Assembly (NCBI RefSeq): GCF_030269925.1
Contig: NC_085128.1
Location: 3,164,501 to 3,228,500 of the forward strand
DNA: 64,000 nucleotides
Direction: 5' to 3'
Source: Bombyx mori
Taxonomy: Eukaryota > Arthropoda > Insecta > Lepidoptera > Bombycidae
Position numbers and translations under genes: made by a program. The stretch's first letter is position 1. Every line of letters begins with the position of its first letter. This document shows, piece by piece, positions 12,753-25,361 of the stretch. The notes under the pieces are model-generated. The model worked only from the letters and a program-made list of their open reading frames with translations. It searched no databases and had not been told where the DNA came from.

Positions 12753-13445
12753 TTTAAGTACTTTAAAAACTAAAAAAAACACTTAAAGAGCAAACTGAAC
12801 TAACAATTAAATTCCACTTTTTATCCTGTTGATACTGATATAAAGCGAAGCTATAACATTGTAATCATCGACCTTTATTCGTGTGTAAATTTTAAAGCTA
12901 ATATGACATCTTAAATTCGGTGAAAATGATGCTCAAAGATTCCATTGTACAGAAACATACATACACACCAAGCTTCCCAAAGCATATATAAATTAATTTC
13001 AATTAAAACAGCAGCCCAGCAATGTAAACACGTCTTGGTCGTTAAATTACTAAATCACAATTGTGACGAGAGCTTCGTAATGTAACATCACAATATAATA
13101 ATATAAATACATACATTGCAAGCGGCCATATAGCCAGATGGCGAGACTGTGACGATCAAGATAAGTAAATAATCGTACGGATGTCATAAAATGCTTTCAT
13201 ATTCTCTCGAGGTCACCCGAAGCCTTATATTAAATGACAATTTGAGGAACCGCAGTTAAACAAACATTTATCAACGATCAGTTAAGGTCTAACCCGACTT
13301 AAACGTATTCGATATTTTATTCTATATTGAATTACGAGTTCAATGGTATTTGTAGTTATTGTGGTGCTTCTTTTAACACGTTGACTGTCATGTAGGTCAC
13401 CGGTGCCCTATGTGGCGCACTGAAGTAATTATTTAGATTTCTCTT
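12753..13445. other. No feature seen
   Basis: AT-rich, no recognised repeat or coding signal. Confidence 0.4.
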
Positions 13446-13765
13446 CTTTTTTTCTACCTATGCTGATAGCCTTGAGATGCTATTTCAGCTTCACCCTAAC
13501 GTGTGTAGGTGAGCTCACGGGGCTCAAACCGGAGTGTTGCTAACACTGACCCTAGCAAGAGCAGTGCTTCGCAGAATCTACCACCGGATCGAAAACGCGA
13601 CCCACTGAGAAGATCCGGCGAGAAACTCGGTGGGCTGTGTCTATGGGTTAATTCGCTCGTCGAGCCCTTCGTCGCAAGCGATGGATTCGACGAGGACGGT
13701 GACCGGCCTCTTTTCGATCTTCCTACTAAGGCATCGGGATATCTAGTGGACTCCGGAAAATACGA
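13446..13765 (-). repeat. GGTAGGAAAA-tailed repeat family copy
   Basis: TTTTTTTCTACCTATGCTGATA to GACGAGGACGGTGACCGGCC; the ORF 13509-13787 is a shadow of it. Confidence 0.8.
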
Positions 13766-14049
13766 ATCCGAAGATACCGAGAATTAATTAATTTCTAAGA
13801 GACATAAACACTAAAATACACATTAACAAACAAAAGAGGGAAAAGTTAGGCAATCCAGGCGTTTATTAACAGAAATCGAAATAATTACTTCAGTGAGCCT
13901 TGTAGGACACCAGTGACTTATGGCAGTTAAAGGGTTAATTATTTCCACGTAGTCCGTCACTAGAATAGAGTTCGGCGTCAATCACGGCGAGATAATTTTT
14001 GACACATATCTCGAGACTTTAATGAAGTACCTACTTTGCATGAGGCTTA

Positions 14050-14160
14050 ACGAGGGCTGCGTTACCTGGCTGAGCCTTTGCTCGCCCACCTATCCTGGTG
14101 AAACTGGAAAGTCTTTCGGGTCACCAGGAATACTTCCTTCATAAAAAAGAGGGCTGCGAA
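14050..14160. repeat. Fragment of the repeat family seen at 59063
   Basis: GGCTGAGCCTTTGCTCGCCC ACC...GGTGAAACTGGAAAG matches the block at 59490-59540. Confidence 0.55.
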
Positions 14161-14334
14161 TTTTCTTCAAACGAAAGTTCAAAAAAGGCCTTAGTCATAG
14201 ACAATGGTTTGGCTTTACGTATGCTTACGCTTTACATATTAACTGTCAGATCAAGCCGTCGGATTTTCTACGTTCGGTTGCTGCAATAAACCTTTTGGAT
14301 TAAGAATTCCGTTTTGTTATTTTTTTTAAATACA

Positions 14335-14569
14335 TTTTTTTTATTGCTTCGATCGGTGGACGAGCTCACAGCCCACCTGGTGTTAAGTGGTTACTGGAGC
14401 CCATACAACGTAAATGTGCCACCCACCTTGAGACATAAGTTCTAAGGTCTCAGTATAGCTACAACGGCTGCCCTGCCCTTCAAACCGAAACGCATTACTG
14501 CTTCACGGCAGAAATAGGCGGGGTGGTGGTACCTACCCGCGCGGACTCAGAAGAGGTCCTACCACCAGT
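14335..14569 (-). repeat. Bm1-type SINE, truncated
   Basis: Starts TTTTTTTATTGCTTCGATCG and ends GGTCCTACCACCAGT. Confidence 0.88.
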
Positions 14570-15414
14570 AAATTACTAATATTTACGTATTGCTTACAAT
14601 ACAGCGTCCGCGACAAATTGTTACCGCCCTTTTTGCAGCAAAGCACTCGTGCGTCCTGGTTTCAAGGATGTCTCAAAGTTAGTGCCGACATCCGTGAACT
14701 CCAATAACCGCTTCATACGGCTTGCATGGTGCTCATCTGACAATAATAGTCAGATTTCAATTGTTAACCACACGACGCGTTAAGTTCGTCCCTAATACGT
14801 ATGCATTTTCGTAACTCAAGGACAATCACATCGGATTTTCAAATGAACGGTCCGCTTACGTATTTTGAAACATACTGTAAGTGCATAGCAGTAAATTAAA
14901 ATGATATGTAATTGAGTGGAATGTAAATACCGATTGGGTTTGCGTGACAATCAATGTAGTTTCGATTTAAACGTCAGATCCTTGCGTAAAACATAACGCA
15001 ACTATAAAAAAATAGATATTATCGTCTTTTCGCCTTAAAAGTGTAGGTACAATTTCCAAAAATATTCGAAATTGAGTTAATACGCGAAATCATTTGGTAT
15101 CACCAGTATTTTTCTAATAAATACTGTCAAAAGAGCGTAGTTTAGTTTTTTTTTCCTTTTTTTTTGTTTACCTATGTTTTGACTACTATTAACAAAATTA
15201 ATACATAATTTTATATTACTTTAACAGACAGATAATGTAACTGGCAAAAAAAAAACGTTGCAAAGATGATTAATATTTAAAAATATCACATATTAAGCCT
15301 TTAAAACACTCTCCTGTAAAATTAGTAAGTTTTGAGATTATACAGTTCTAATGCGAGAAGACGATATATTGATTCAATCACAAATTGTTACTAGCCATTA
15401 AAATAAAAAAGGTG
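14570..15414. other. No feature seen
   Basis: AT-rich; a weak trace of an old SINE near 14690-14730 at most. Confidence 0.4.
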
Positions 15415-15575
15415 TAAAGTGAGCCCGCACTGGTATATGCTTGCCAATTTCTACCGCAATGCAGTCATATGTTCCGATTTCAAGGGTCTCACAGCTATTA
15501 TACAGTTGAGACTTCAATGTCATCTTTCAAGATAAGTGGTGCCGTTCACATTGCGCTGTTTACAGCCTCCAGTAT
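15415..15575 (+). repeat. Old, degenerate Bm1-like copy
   Basis: GTGAGCCCGCACTGGTA..., AATTTCTACCGCAATGCAGT and GTTCACATTGCGCTG...CAGCCTCCAGT follow the order of the SINE body but with many changes. Confidence 0.5.
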
Positions 15576-16204
15576 CTTATTACCTGAGAGGGCCATTAAG
15601 TATTTTAGAACCAGCTTCAATCAGGATTTGTGACACGAAGATATCGCCTTTCCTGTCTAGATAGACGTTTATCATTATTATCTGAGATTTTTTTATAAAT
15701 CTCATCTCAGCATTGGAGCAGAGTTTAACCCATTACCTCATCCACAATGCGTTTCCCGAAGTACACTAAAGGAAACCCTTAAATGAGCATGGAAAGCGTC
15801 TCTAACGATATATTGTGGCTTGGTTGTGATCGTGCAATTGCTGATGTCCAAAAGCATCATTACTCTTCATCAGATTGCCCATAAGCCCGTGAGCTTTCTA
15901 AGATATTAATAAGACATTCTTGGGTCATAACATAAAGTAAATCGTGAATTCGAAGAATGATTTAAACGTGAAATGTAATAAGAATTATGGCACAAACAAA
16001 AAATTCCGTTGTTAAATGCAAATAGTAAATTTCGCGGGTGACCTTTGCATAGGTTTGGCTCTGAGGCCACAGCCAAGGGCGCTGGGGGATCACGACCAAA
16101 CTGTCGAAACCTCGGCAGGGTTGTTAAACAAAAATGATATTACAATGTGTGAAATTTGGGTCTACAAAAAAAGAAAAGAGCTGTTAAAATATAAATAGCT
16201 TAAT
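15576..16204. other. No feature seen
   Basis: No coding signal; the ORF at 16016-16198 matches nothing recognised. Confidence 0.4.
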
Positions 16205-16560
16205 ATCAGTATTTTTTTATTTTAGCAATCAAGCGTTCTGATTTTGTAAAGTAGGATTTTTTTTTGGTGGGGGAGGAAATTGCAGGACTTCCGCCATCTA
16301 CTGGGGATGAAGAGTGGGGCATGTCGGAGTCGAACTGACTAAAACCTCCTGTCACGCAACAACCCACGTTTGAACCTCGCATGACACATAAGTCATGAAA
16401 AGGCAAAGGGGGAAAGTGAATCGCTTAGTGCAGAGCACATCTCTTCTATCACCCTCCCCCTCGGGACGCCGGACTAGTGGTCGTCGGCGCCACGACCACC
16501 AGGCCTCTCAGTCGGCAGGCTATCCGAAGCCCGCCTAGATGGCGCCGGTTAGAATGGGTT
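16205..16560. repeat. GC-rich probable LINE 3' end
   Basis: Contains GACTTCCGCCATCTACTGGG and GACTAAAACCTCC, the latter also present in the tail region of the LINE at 33370 (about 33475). Contrasts sharply with the AT-rich flanks and has no ORF of note. The assignment is inference. Confidence 0.4.
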
Positions 16561-16722
16561 GTAAAGTAGGGTAGCTGTTGTTACAATCATGTTTAGAATT
16601 TAGCTTCGTCATTCATAGTGGGTGGTGCCGTTCACGTATTGGCTTACTACCAAAAGGGCTGTGAGTGACAGGCAGAATTTTGGCTGTGTCCCTGGTGTAG
16701 GAGGGTAACATTTTCATCTTGA
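16561..16722 (+). repeat. Old, degenerate Bm1-like copy
   Basis: GGGTTGTAAAGTAGGGTAGC TGTTGT... and GTGGGTGGTGCCGTTCACGT follow the SINE body with many changes. Confidence 0.4.
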
Positions 16723-17059
16723 CCTCCTGTCTATAATAAAGGGCAATGAAAAAATAAATTCCGTTTTATCATTAAATATTAGCCGATGAAAAGGTCAATG
16801 CTTGCGCATGAAAATCAGGGGCCTCTACCATCGATCATCAAAATAAATTGCTGAAAAAACAGTTAAAAATTCAATTAATTTTAATCAATTTTTAAGAGTC
16901 GTACATAAAACTGAAAGACAACTTCCTCCTACAAATATATGGAAAAGAAAAATAGCCTTTCATTAAGTATGTTTTAATTTTTGACAACCCTAAGACGTTA
17001 AACGTCATCTGTACTTCTTTGTTTAAAACATATGAGACTCTGAGATGTTGTTTATAAAG

Positions 17060-17170
17060 AAAGCTTTTGTAGGCAGCGGCTTGGTTCTGCCCCTGGCATT
17101 GCTGAAGTCCATGGGCAACGGTAACCACTCACCATCAGGTGGGCCGTATGCTCGTCTGCCTACAAGGGCA

Positions 17171-17243
<73 letters not shown>
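17060..17243 (+). mobile_element. CR1-like LINE 3' end with a 71-nt A tract
   Basis: GTAGGCAGCGGCTTGGTTCT through CTGCCTACAAGGGCAATA followed by 71 consecutive A (17173-17243). It is the only sense-strand copy of this tail family in the window. The two long poly-K/poly-F ORFs across it are artefacts of the A tract. Confidence 0.85.
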
Positions 17244-17246
<3 letters not shown>

Positions 17247-19748
17247 GTTTAAATCGCGTCATAAAATATTAATTCATTTGTTGTTGAAATCGTTTTTGGA
17301 TGCATTTTGTGTGACAATAAATACATGTTTCCATTACGAACTTTAACAAGAAAATTGGCTATCTGCCAACATTAAGTTCTAATGGGATCAGTTTTAGTCA
17401 TAACAAGTTGACTTTTGAGAATAGTAAAATTTTATGGAGTTTCTTAGGATTATTAATTTAAATGATAAATACATACAAAAGAGATTAGGTTCAGCTAATA
17501 TTGAGTAGATCGACTGAACTTTATTTGATATTTGAATTGTGAAAAATGTCTCTTGTAAGTATTAGCTTTGATTAGTGTTGTAATGTTTATGAGGAATCAT
17601 AGCCGCTTCACACAAGAGAGTATTTCTCTGTATCTAAAGAACATAAGTACCAGAAACGGTACTAAAAAAAACTAGGGTAATTTGAAGCTTAGGTTCTTTT
17701 ATAAATCGAACAAGTAATTGCTTGACATTTCGAACCATATCGCAAATATTCACGTCAATAAAGTATGTTATAATATATAGATACTGTAATTTTTTTTATT
17801 AAATATTATAACCTAGTATGTCTTTGTATATGTATAATTATGTATTATATAATTCTTCTATGAGTGTGTATATTGTGATCGAACTCCTCCTAAAAAGTTG
17901 CACCGATTTTGATGATTTAATTCACGATTTGGTCCACTACAAACTATTTTTTCTTTATAATTATAACATTTATATAAAAAAAAAAAAAATTGTGAAGCTA
18001 TCCGATTTAAGACTTGTGTACAGGACATCAGTCGATGTCTGACGGGTACACTAGTAAACTATTACATAATATTATTATTTAAAAAAACGCTTCAAACTTC
18101 AAGGCAATTCGCATTTAAAATATTATTAATGCGCACTAGATTCTAATCCCAAATAAAGTTCAATGACCCGCTACAGATTAAAAGTTCGCGAAATCTTGTT
18201 AAAGTTGGAGGTACAAGGTTAATAGTCGTTTGCGGGGGCGTATATTATGATAATTTTCATAGCAATCGCATTGGAGTCTGTTAGAACTTGGAAATAGGTT
18301 CGTTTCGGATATTCAAAACGTTCGACACAATTCAAGGCTCAGTCAGTTCAGCTCAAGTCAGTGGCCCACAAAAAAGGTCTGAATGCCCGTTGGACCTGTA
18401 TTCTAAAGTTGAACAACCTTGGTCCATATGCCTGGTAATCGTTCTGTCTATTTATTTCTACTAATCATCCATTCCGGGTTATATACATTTCAAATTCAGG
18501 CGAGGTCAACGACCTTGTGCGTTACAAGAATTTTTCTTTACCTCATATTACGGATTCTTTAAAATTAAAAGTGTATATGGAATTTATATCATTTTATAGT
18601 TCGATACACCTACGTGTTTTTTTTTAATTTTAATATTCTTTTAGCAACTAGGTATCACGTAAGAAATATGTTTTCATTAATGTATTTTTCCTTTCATTTT
18701 ATCTGAAAAATAAAAATGTAACGAAGGCACGTAAATTATATCTAGTCATAATAAAATTGGTACCGTGACAGACATCGTGACCTTACGCGCACGAAAATGA
18801 ATGATGCTATGAAGTTAAACAATAGAATTTTTTTTTAAATTATTAAATTTATTTTCATTGGCGTCTCCTGAACTTGAAAGAGACCTGTGACATTTTATGA
18901 CATATCCGACTTTCATTACGAAACAATTGAATGCGGTAGTCATAAATTTTTTTTTGGAGTATATTGTGGTATTCGTTTCCTTAAGGCAGCAATGGATCGT
19001 AAAGCTGAAAGTTGAAGAGTAAGCCTGGAGATAAATCAAGATCAAAAATCAATATTTAGACAAGTGTTATCTATTATGGCTTATTAGGACACAATTGAAC
19101 CGCATCACCATGAGTGATTCAGAAACCAACTATTTGACCTAAAAATATCAAGTATCCTGGCCACTAAACTAATGTGTAAACATACGGACAAACATGTGTA
19201 AGGATACTTATTCTATATGCGAAAGGAATAGGCAGAGAGGTGGTCCACACCAGATCCTTCTTACCCGTATGATCCGATATCTAAATTATATTGAATTGTC
19301 TACAAGCTGCTCCCCCCCCCCTCCTTAAAACTGCGAGCAACAACCACTTGGTGCAAATATAAAAATATTATCTAACAATAATCATATATTGGTCCGTTCA
19401 ATTTGTTTGTCAATAGACTCCGAGGCAGGTGTCAAGTGCGCGTGTCGCTGCGAGTCGCCGTCGTGACGCAACAGAAACGCAACGATATTGCCCACCGAAC
19501 ATATTGTGCTATAGACTGTATTAAATTTAGAAATGGACGATCAGTAATTTTTAAAAATTTAAAGTTTAATGTGACATCTACTTAACTACTTACTACTACT
19601 CTACTTAATCTACTTAGACTTAGTCTACTTAATCCCTTCCGTATTATTACTATCTATATACAATGAAACCCATGTACTAACCTGAGAGAACAAACACTCA
19701 TTTAATTTAAATTTTTTATACAAACAAATACCAAATGATGTCTTTTAC
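17244..19748. other. 2.5-kb AT-rich stretch without recognised feature
   Basis: No known repeat. An 11-C run occurs at about 19312-19322, and a GC-richer patch at 19420-19500 (GTCAAGTGCGCGTGTCGCTG...) could be an exon or promoter but has no supported splice pair. Confidence 0.4.
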
Positions 19749-20017
19749 TATATATCGACGCTTGAACGGCAAACGTGACTAAGCGACAAGACCTGCTTTG
19801 TACATAAATGATATGCAATAACAATATTCGATGCGCAAAAAAAAGCACATTTTTAGGTATATTTCAATCATTTCAAGCCTACAGCTACTAGCTAGGTTCT
19901 ACTACAGCTAGATTCGTTAAAATATTTTTTTTTCAGGTATTTCAACTTTAAATTAGTCTACTGTAAAGTTCACGCATTGTCGCTTAGTCACGTTTGCCTT
20001 TCAAGCGTCGATATATA
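19749..20017. mobile_element. MITE with 41-bp terminal inverted repeats
   Basis: 269 bp. The left arm 19749-19789 and the right arm 19977-20017 are inverted copies with one mismatch (CGACGCTTGAA C/A GGCAAACGTG...). The arms begin TATATA in TA-rich flanks, so the target duplication (probably TA) cannot be set apart. The interior has no coding capacity. Confidence 0.85.
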
Positions 20018-20590
20018 TTTTAATAATAAAAAAATATTTCAACAAATACTATCATTAAAAATCATGAAGAATTTACCACATAGCTGGTCTAAAGCGATTA
20101 CCGGAGCATTTGGACGTCTCGACGTGAAATCTTGAGACGTAAGCCAAAGTTTCCTTAAGCGCTCTCAACGCAGCCATAATTAGTACCAAATACGAAAGAA
20201 TTCAGTAAGGATGCACACAGAATGTGATTAATCATTCCATAATACGTGAACTTAAACAACTCACTCTGGGCTTATGAACTAATTTAGATTATTTTCTATT
20301 TTCCTTTAACTACTCATGCTATCGAGTAAGCATTAAGTTGAAAGTTTAATACGACATCATAAATCATAGAAAAGGCATACTTTAAAAAAATATAAATATT
20401 AATTTCACTTCTAAAACTTCTATAACCAAATCTCTCTTCGCCAGACGCACAGTTTTCCTGATACGAGAAATTTCGTTTTAGAGAAGCTATTTGTGAAGGT
20501 CGCATCGTGGTTTTTATGATTGAGGTGAAGTGGCTACTGAAGTGTTTAAATGTAATGCAATACCACACAAATAAGAAGTTGAGTATAGTA
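20018..20590. other. No feature seen
   Basis: AT-rich between the MITE and a SINE; the ORF on the minus strand here is chance sequence partly inside the SINE. Confidence 0.4.
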
Positions 20591-20833
20591 TTTTTTTTAT
20601 TGCTTAGATGGGTGGACGAGCTCACAGCCCACCTGGCGTTAAGTGGTTACTGTAGTCCATGGACATCTACAACGTAAATGCGCCACCCACCTTGAGATAT
20701 AAGTTCTAAGGTATCAGTATAGTTACAACGGCTGCCCCACCCTAAAAGTCGAAACGCATTACTGCTTCACGGTAGAAATAGGCGGGGAGGTAGTACCTAC
20801 CCCGTGCGGACTGACGTGAGGTCCTACCACCAG
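20591..20833 (-). repeat. Bm1-type SINE, truncated
   Basis: TTTTTTTTATTGCTTAGATG to GAGGTCCTACCACCAG. Confidence 0.88.
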
Positions 20834-21119
20834 TAGTATGTTTGAATATATTTACTACTGTATTATAATTTACTCGTATTGACTACCGTAAATCGCACTC
20901 ACAGGTATCATCATGTCTATTTCTGACGCGAGACAGTCACGTGTTCTGGTTAACAAGGATGGGATGACAATTACACAACACACTGATAACTTTGATCCTG
21001 TGTCTGAGGATTAGTATCGGCATTTCGTTGTGATATTACGGACTCCGATAACTTTTGTTCACCAGGTGGACTATAACATCTTCTATGTAGGGCCCGGAGT
21101 AAAGCACGTAGACCAAGAT

Positions 21120-21452
21120 CGCGATGGCGAAAACACATCATTTCGGATCCTCCCGATCCACTAACGATGCTTTTAGGTACCTCAAGCACCGGTCATTGTT
21201 CCCGTCGAATCCGTCGCTTGCGACGAAAGGCTCGACGAGTAAATTAACCCACAGACACAGCCCACTGAGTTTCCCGCCGGATCTTCTCAGTGGGTCGCGT
21301 TTCCGATCCGGTGGTAGATTCTGCGAAGCACGGCTCTTGCTAGGGTTAGCGTGTTAGCAACGTCATCAGGTTTGAGCCCCGTGAGCTCACCTACATGTTA
21401 GGGCAATGCTGAAATAGCCTCTCAAGGCTATCAGCATAGGTAGGAAGAAAAA
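21120..21452 (+). repeat. GGTAGGAAAA-tailed repeat family copy
   Basis: ATTTCGGATCCTCCCGATCC to CAGCATAGGTAGGAAGAAAAA; nearly the whole sequence of the copy at 4701 in the opposite orientation. The ORF 21124-21357 lies wholly in it. Confidence 0.82.
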
Positions 21453-21464
21453 CAAAAACGTGTG

Positions 21465-21915
21465 GCACTCGGGAACTGCCGCGGTAAAGCTATTGCATGG
21501 CATTTTTTATCATCTTATGCAATTATAATTAGACAATGATAATTTAATATTAAAACAATAATAAAACAAGACCACGCTATATTAAACATTAATAAAAGCA
21601 AAACATTAACTGTCCCCTTCACACTCATAAGCTAGACCGCGCGAGAGAGAGATGGGCAGACTTTTCATGATGTGCATGCAGTGTGACGTCACGCCACGCG
21701 CTTATTCAGAAACATTACACAAGCGCAACGTGTGAATGTGTTGAACGCGAGCTACATGGTAGGCGGAGTGAGGGGTGTTAGGTTTTTTTCGTTACGGAAT
21801 TTCATGATTCGGTCGCCGCGCTCAAGTCCCGCGATAAAAGCTATGCAATAGCTTAAAAGATGGCAAAATACTGTTAAAGCCCTCTGCTCCACTTCGGGAA
21901 CTTAGGACTTTAATG
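21465..21915. repeat. Possible interspersed repeat with GCAATAGC inverted ends
   Basis: AAGCTATTGCAT near 21486 and ATGCAATAGCTT near 21848 are inverted, and CGGGAACT occurs near both limits. The middle holds a GC-rich block with TGACGTCACGCCACGCGC (21681-21701). I recall similar blocks in moth genomes but cannot name the family. Confidence 0.35.
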
Positions 21916-22198
21916 ACGATGATGATCATGAAATTACATTTATTGTTTTATAAGTGAATTAGACAAAATCATTTTATTTATATTTATTCAGCTTCGTGAT
22001 TAATGAGTAGAATTTATACGTTCAGCGACTATTTGAATGATAATATCGCGTGGGCTTGAAATTGTGCTCCACACAGCAACAATACAGAACTAATTTGTCG
22101 CGCTGCTGTGAACCGCGGAGACCTGTTTTGGTTATACATATTCCTTTTGTTTCTTTTCATTTGACAAATGTAGCATATTCGATATAGATACCTAGTAT

Positions 22199-22409
22199 TT
22201 TTTTTATTGCTTAGATGGGTGGACGAGCTCACAGCCCATCTGGTGTTAAGTGGTTACTGGAGCCCATAGACATCTACAACGTAAATGCGCCACCCACCTT
22301 GAGAAATAAGTTCTAAGGTCTCAGTATAGTTACAACGGCTGCCCTACCCTTCAAACCGAAACGCATTACTGCTTCACGGCAGAAATAGGCAGGGCGGTGG
22401 TACCTACCC
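22199..22409 (-). repeat. Bm1-type SINE with visible target duplication
   Basis: Flanked by CCTAGTAT on both sides (just before the T-run at about 22199 and just after GGTGGTACCTAC). The head end is truncated at TACCTACC, so it inserted as a 5'-truncated copy. Confidence 0.88.
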
Positions 22410-22989
22410 CTAGTATCTTGGAAAAGACAAGCTCTAAGTTTCTTGCCGATTCTTCTCAGTCGTTAAAATGCATACCGTATCGGTGGTAAAGAATTTGAAT
22501 GTGCTTAAGGAGTGGGTACTGGTATAAAAGCATTTTGATTTATATCTATCTCGATATGACACATACCGATTAAAAAGTCGATAGAAAAGTTGACGATATT
22601 TATTTTGTAAATACATTTTTACAAAAATTATATAAATATTTAGCCATACATATTATGATTAAAAACACCATACCCTTCTCCAGCAGGGATACTGAAGTGT
22701 TTAAAATGTGGGAAATCGTAAAATAAATGCGAGTTTAAACGCTAAAGTTGATTTAAAACTATATTTATTTAAATCGTATCGTAAATTTGAATATTACGGT
22801 TTTCTTGTCATACCAGATCGAGAGCAAGATGACATTTAAACTTCTTTGCACTTCTTACATACCATCTTTGGCCTTAATGGTTTTAAGTATATAAGTATAC
22901 TATTAAGTTTTTCACATGTGTTATGGAAGTTTCAAAGATATACGAGATTATAGCAAATACACTCAGATTTTGAATACTCGATACCTTTT
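22410..22989. other. No feature seen
   Basis: AT-rich; no recognised repeat or gene. Confidence 0.4.
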
Positions 22990-23252
22990 AAATAAATAAA
23001 TAAATATTTACTAACAATCACGCCACGTTGACTGGTCCCGTGATAAGTTCATAAAGAACTTGTGTTACAGGTACCAGATAACGGATATAAATGTAAGATT
23101 TTTATTATACACATACATATATTTAATATACATCCATAACCCTGGAAAAGACATTTATATTTATCATACAAATATCTTCCCTTGGCGGGATTCGAACCCG
23201 CGACCCCCTTGTGTAGTGACCATGTCACTTACCACTACACCAGACGGCCGTT
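22990..23252 (-). repeat. tRNA-derived SINE (second family)
   Basis: Minus strand: head with A-box TGGTGTAGTGG (23242-23232) and B-box GGTTCGAATCC (23198-23188) inside a perfect GCGGG/CCCGC T-arm; the body ends in AAATAAATAAATAAATA at 22990. The acceptor-stem halves do not pair, so this is a SINE and not a tRNA gene. Confidence 0.75.
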
Positions 23253-23955
23253 AAAGAATTGGTGACCGTTATATGGATTTCGTTTACGTAATCTTTTATT
23301 GAAATACAAGCAAGTATTGCATATTCTGTTACAACAATGTATAAACTTGAATAAATCTAATAATAAACGAAGTGGAACCAAAGGAGTACAATTCGTAAAC
23401 CAACAAACACGAGAACCAGACAGACAGCAATGAGTCATATGAAACTGTTAGCCAGTTCATTTGTTACGATTTGTTCCGCACCCCTGTTGCGAACCAAGGT
23501 CGGAGGCTAAATCAATTAAAGTCACCATTATATTTAGGTTCCGAAGTTAAACTGGTTTTAGCTGATATTTTAGATTGAACGATTCTCTTTTGGTATGGTT
23601 CAGGTGTTTTTTGCTGTCGAAAATTGAGAGCAAAGTAAAATTTCAACATCCAAATATTTAAAAATCTTTAGCAATATAATTAAAACTACTTTTACGGTGC
23701 AATGTTGGGTATTTTATTATCATTGTAATATTATTTCCGATATTTATGTGGTCACAGCTGTCATTAGGTTGGTAATAATCCCCAAAGCTAAAAAGTTTTA
23801 CGCAATAGTATTTTCAACAATAAATCGATGGTGTCACGTCTTTATAGAATTATTGAAGTAAATATTAAAATAAATTATCTTCTCGTTTTATTTCATCATT
23901 TATACATACTATTTTTTGTTTAGTCTTTACTCTTGTAAATACTTATTTTACTTAC

Positions 23956-24020
23956 CAATAAAACAGTCCGCAGATGCAAACTGAGCCGCCTCATTTTGGT
24001 GGCCATCCGCGAATCAGGCT
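23956..24020 (-). CDS. Candidate orphan exon of an unknown gene
   Basis: 65 nt with strong splice signals: acceptor ATTTAATTTTCAG and donor TTG|GTAAGT. Only one frame is open throughout: PDSRMATKMRRLSLHLRTVL L. The second ATG (CACCAAAATG) has a good insect start context, and M-R-R-L-S-L-H-L-R-T-V-L-L could be the beginning of a signal peptide or an R-R-x-S phosphosite, but I do not recognise the protein. The stretch is GC-richer than its surroundings and carries no repeat. No partner exon was identified. It could also be a non-coding exon or chance. Confidence 0.35.
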
Positions 24021-24125
24021 CTGAAAATTAAATATCAAGTTATGAATAATGTAAGCAGTTTCATATTTGGTCAATGAAAATTTCTCGATGAAGACCTAAT
24101 CGACCTAATCTTGGACATTCCCGAT

Positions 24126-24390
24126 TTTTTTTATTGCCCTTGTAGGCAGACGAGCACACGGCCCACCTGATGGTGAGTGGTTACCGTCGCCCATGGACTT
24201 CAGCAATGCCAGGAGCAGAGCCAAGCCGCTGCCTACCGCTTAATACTCTCCACAAGCCTCGTTTGAAGATGGACATGTCATAGCGCTCGGGAAACACCGT
24301 AGAGGGGAGCTCATTCCATAGCCGGTTGGTACGTGGCAATCGGAGGTACATCTGTGTACATTGACAATAAAAAACCTCTGCTACCATTTG
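24126..24390 (-). mobile_element. CR1-like LINE 3' end with C-terminal codons
   Basis: The T-run and TTGCCCTTGTAGGCAGACGA head into a minus-strand frame that ends [33 protein letters not shown]...VHGRR, the last residues of a CR1/Jockey-type reverse transcriptase. It shows that the short repeats CCTTGTAGGCAGACGAGCAT... in this window are LINE 3' ends. Confidence 0.85.
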
Positions 24391-25361
24391 CTAGTATTTT
24401 CCTGACTTATGACCCCTAAGCTCCTGTCTTAATTGTTTATGGAAGAGCATATTGGTTCATCGCAGATAAAAACTGACTTTTTGCCTATGTGTATCGCTAA
24501 ACTAATGTAATCTTCGCTTGGCAACACTAGGTGAGGCCGTCAAATTTTCATCCTATGATTATTCGCTAAAAGATTGAAAACCACAGATATTGATTGAACT
24601 GACATACAAAATAGTCACAGGGTTATAATTAATTTTTCAATTAAAATCATTTCATAAACATGAATGCGCCTTGCCCTAAATACAAACTAGTGTTCGCCCA
24701 CGCACTGCATATATCAACTAAGTTACACTTTTCAATAATCGTTATCATAAATTACTAATTATTAAACATCAGACACGGTATTGATTAATAAGTTTTTTTT
24801 TGATTCGTTCTTAATAATTCAGAAAATTATTAAAAAAATACCTAGCAGCTGTCAAAAATTCTGGAACATTTCTTGCATCCAAAATATAAATTGTAAAATT
24901 ATGATTGATATAATGATTGACTTAAATATCTATTTTTAAATTATTTTTACGGCTTAATTTCATATTTCATAATACTATAAACGAACATATTTTTATGAAT
25001 AAGCTTTTATATTTTAGGGTTTTTGTTCGAATCATTCTATCTAAATTTATTATTTATTATCTAAGTTTATTATTTAAACATTATTTATTATCTAAGTTTA
25101 CCGAAAGTAGAATTTAGTAGTATTATACTATATGTATAAAGTGTCAGCTCCCCGACCTAGTTATTACAGAATAAGCAACCGTCCTTGGTAGGGCTGATTG
25201 TTTTGTAATATGCTATTTATTATGACGAGCACGTTGCGTTACGCGCACTCATCTATTGTACCATACGTGTTTTAAAAAACCCATCTTCATGACTTTGGCT
25301 TGGTAGACACATTTTTATTGGTACAACTACAACATAAATGATGTGAGCTTAGGGGTACAAT
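24391..25361. other. AT-rich stretch without recognised feature
   Basis: Contains short tandem TTTATTATTTATTATCTAAG-like repeats near 25035-25100. Confidence 0.45.

Noticed and set aside
16538..16548. TAGATGGCGCC, an insect CTCF-like core
   Set aside because: A single short match inside a probable LINE tail; too weak to annotate as a regulatory site.
17023..17272. Poly-K and poly-F ORFs
   Set aside because: Translation of the 71-nt A tract and LINE tail.
23175..23252. tRNA-like sequence with perfect T-arm
   Set aside because: Acceptor stem halves do not pair and a SINE body follows, so it is not a tRNA gene.
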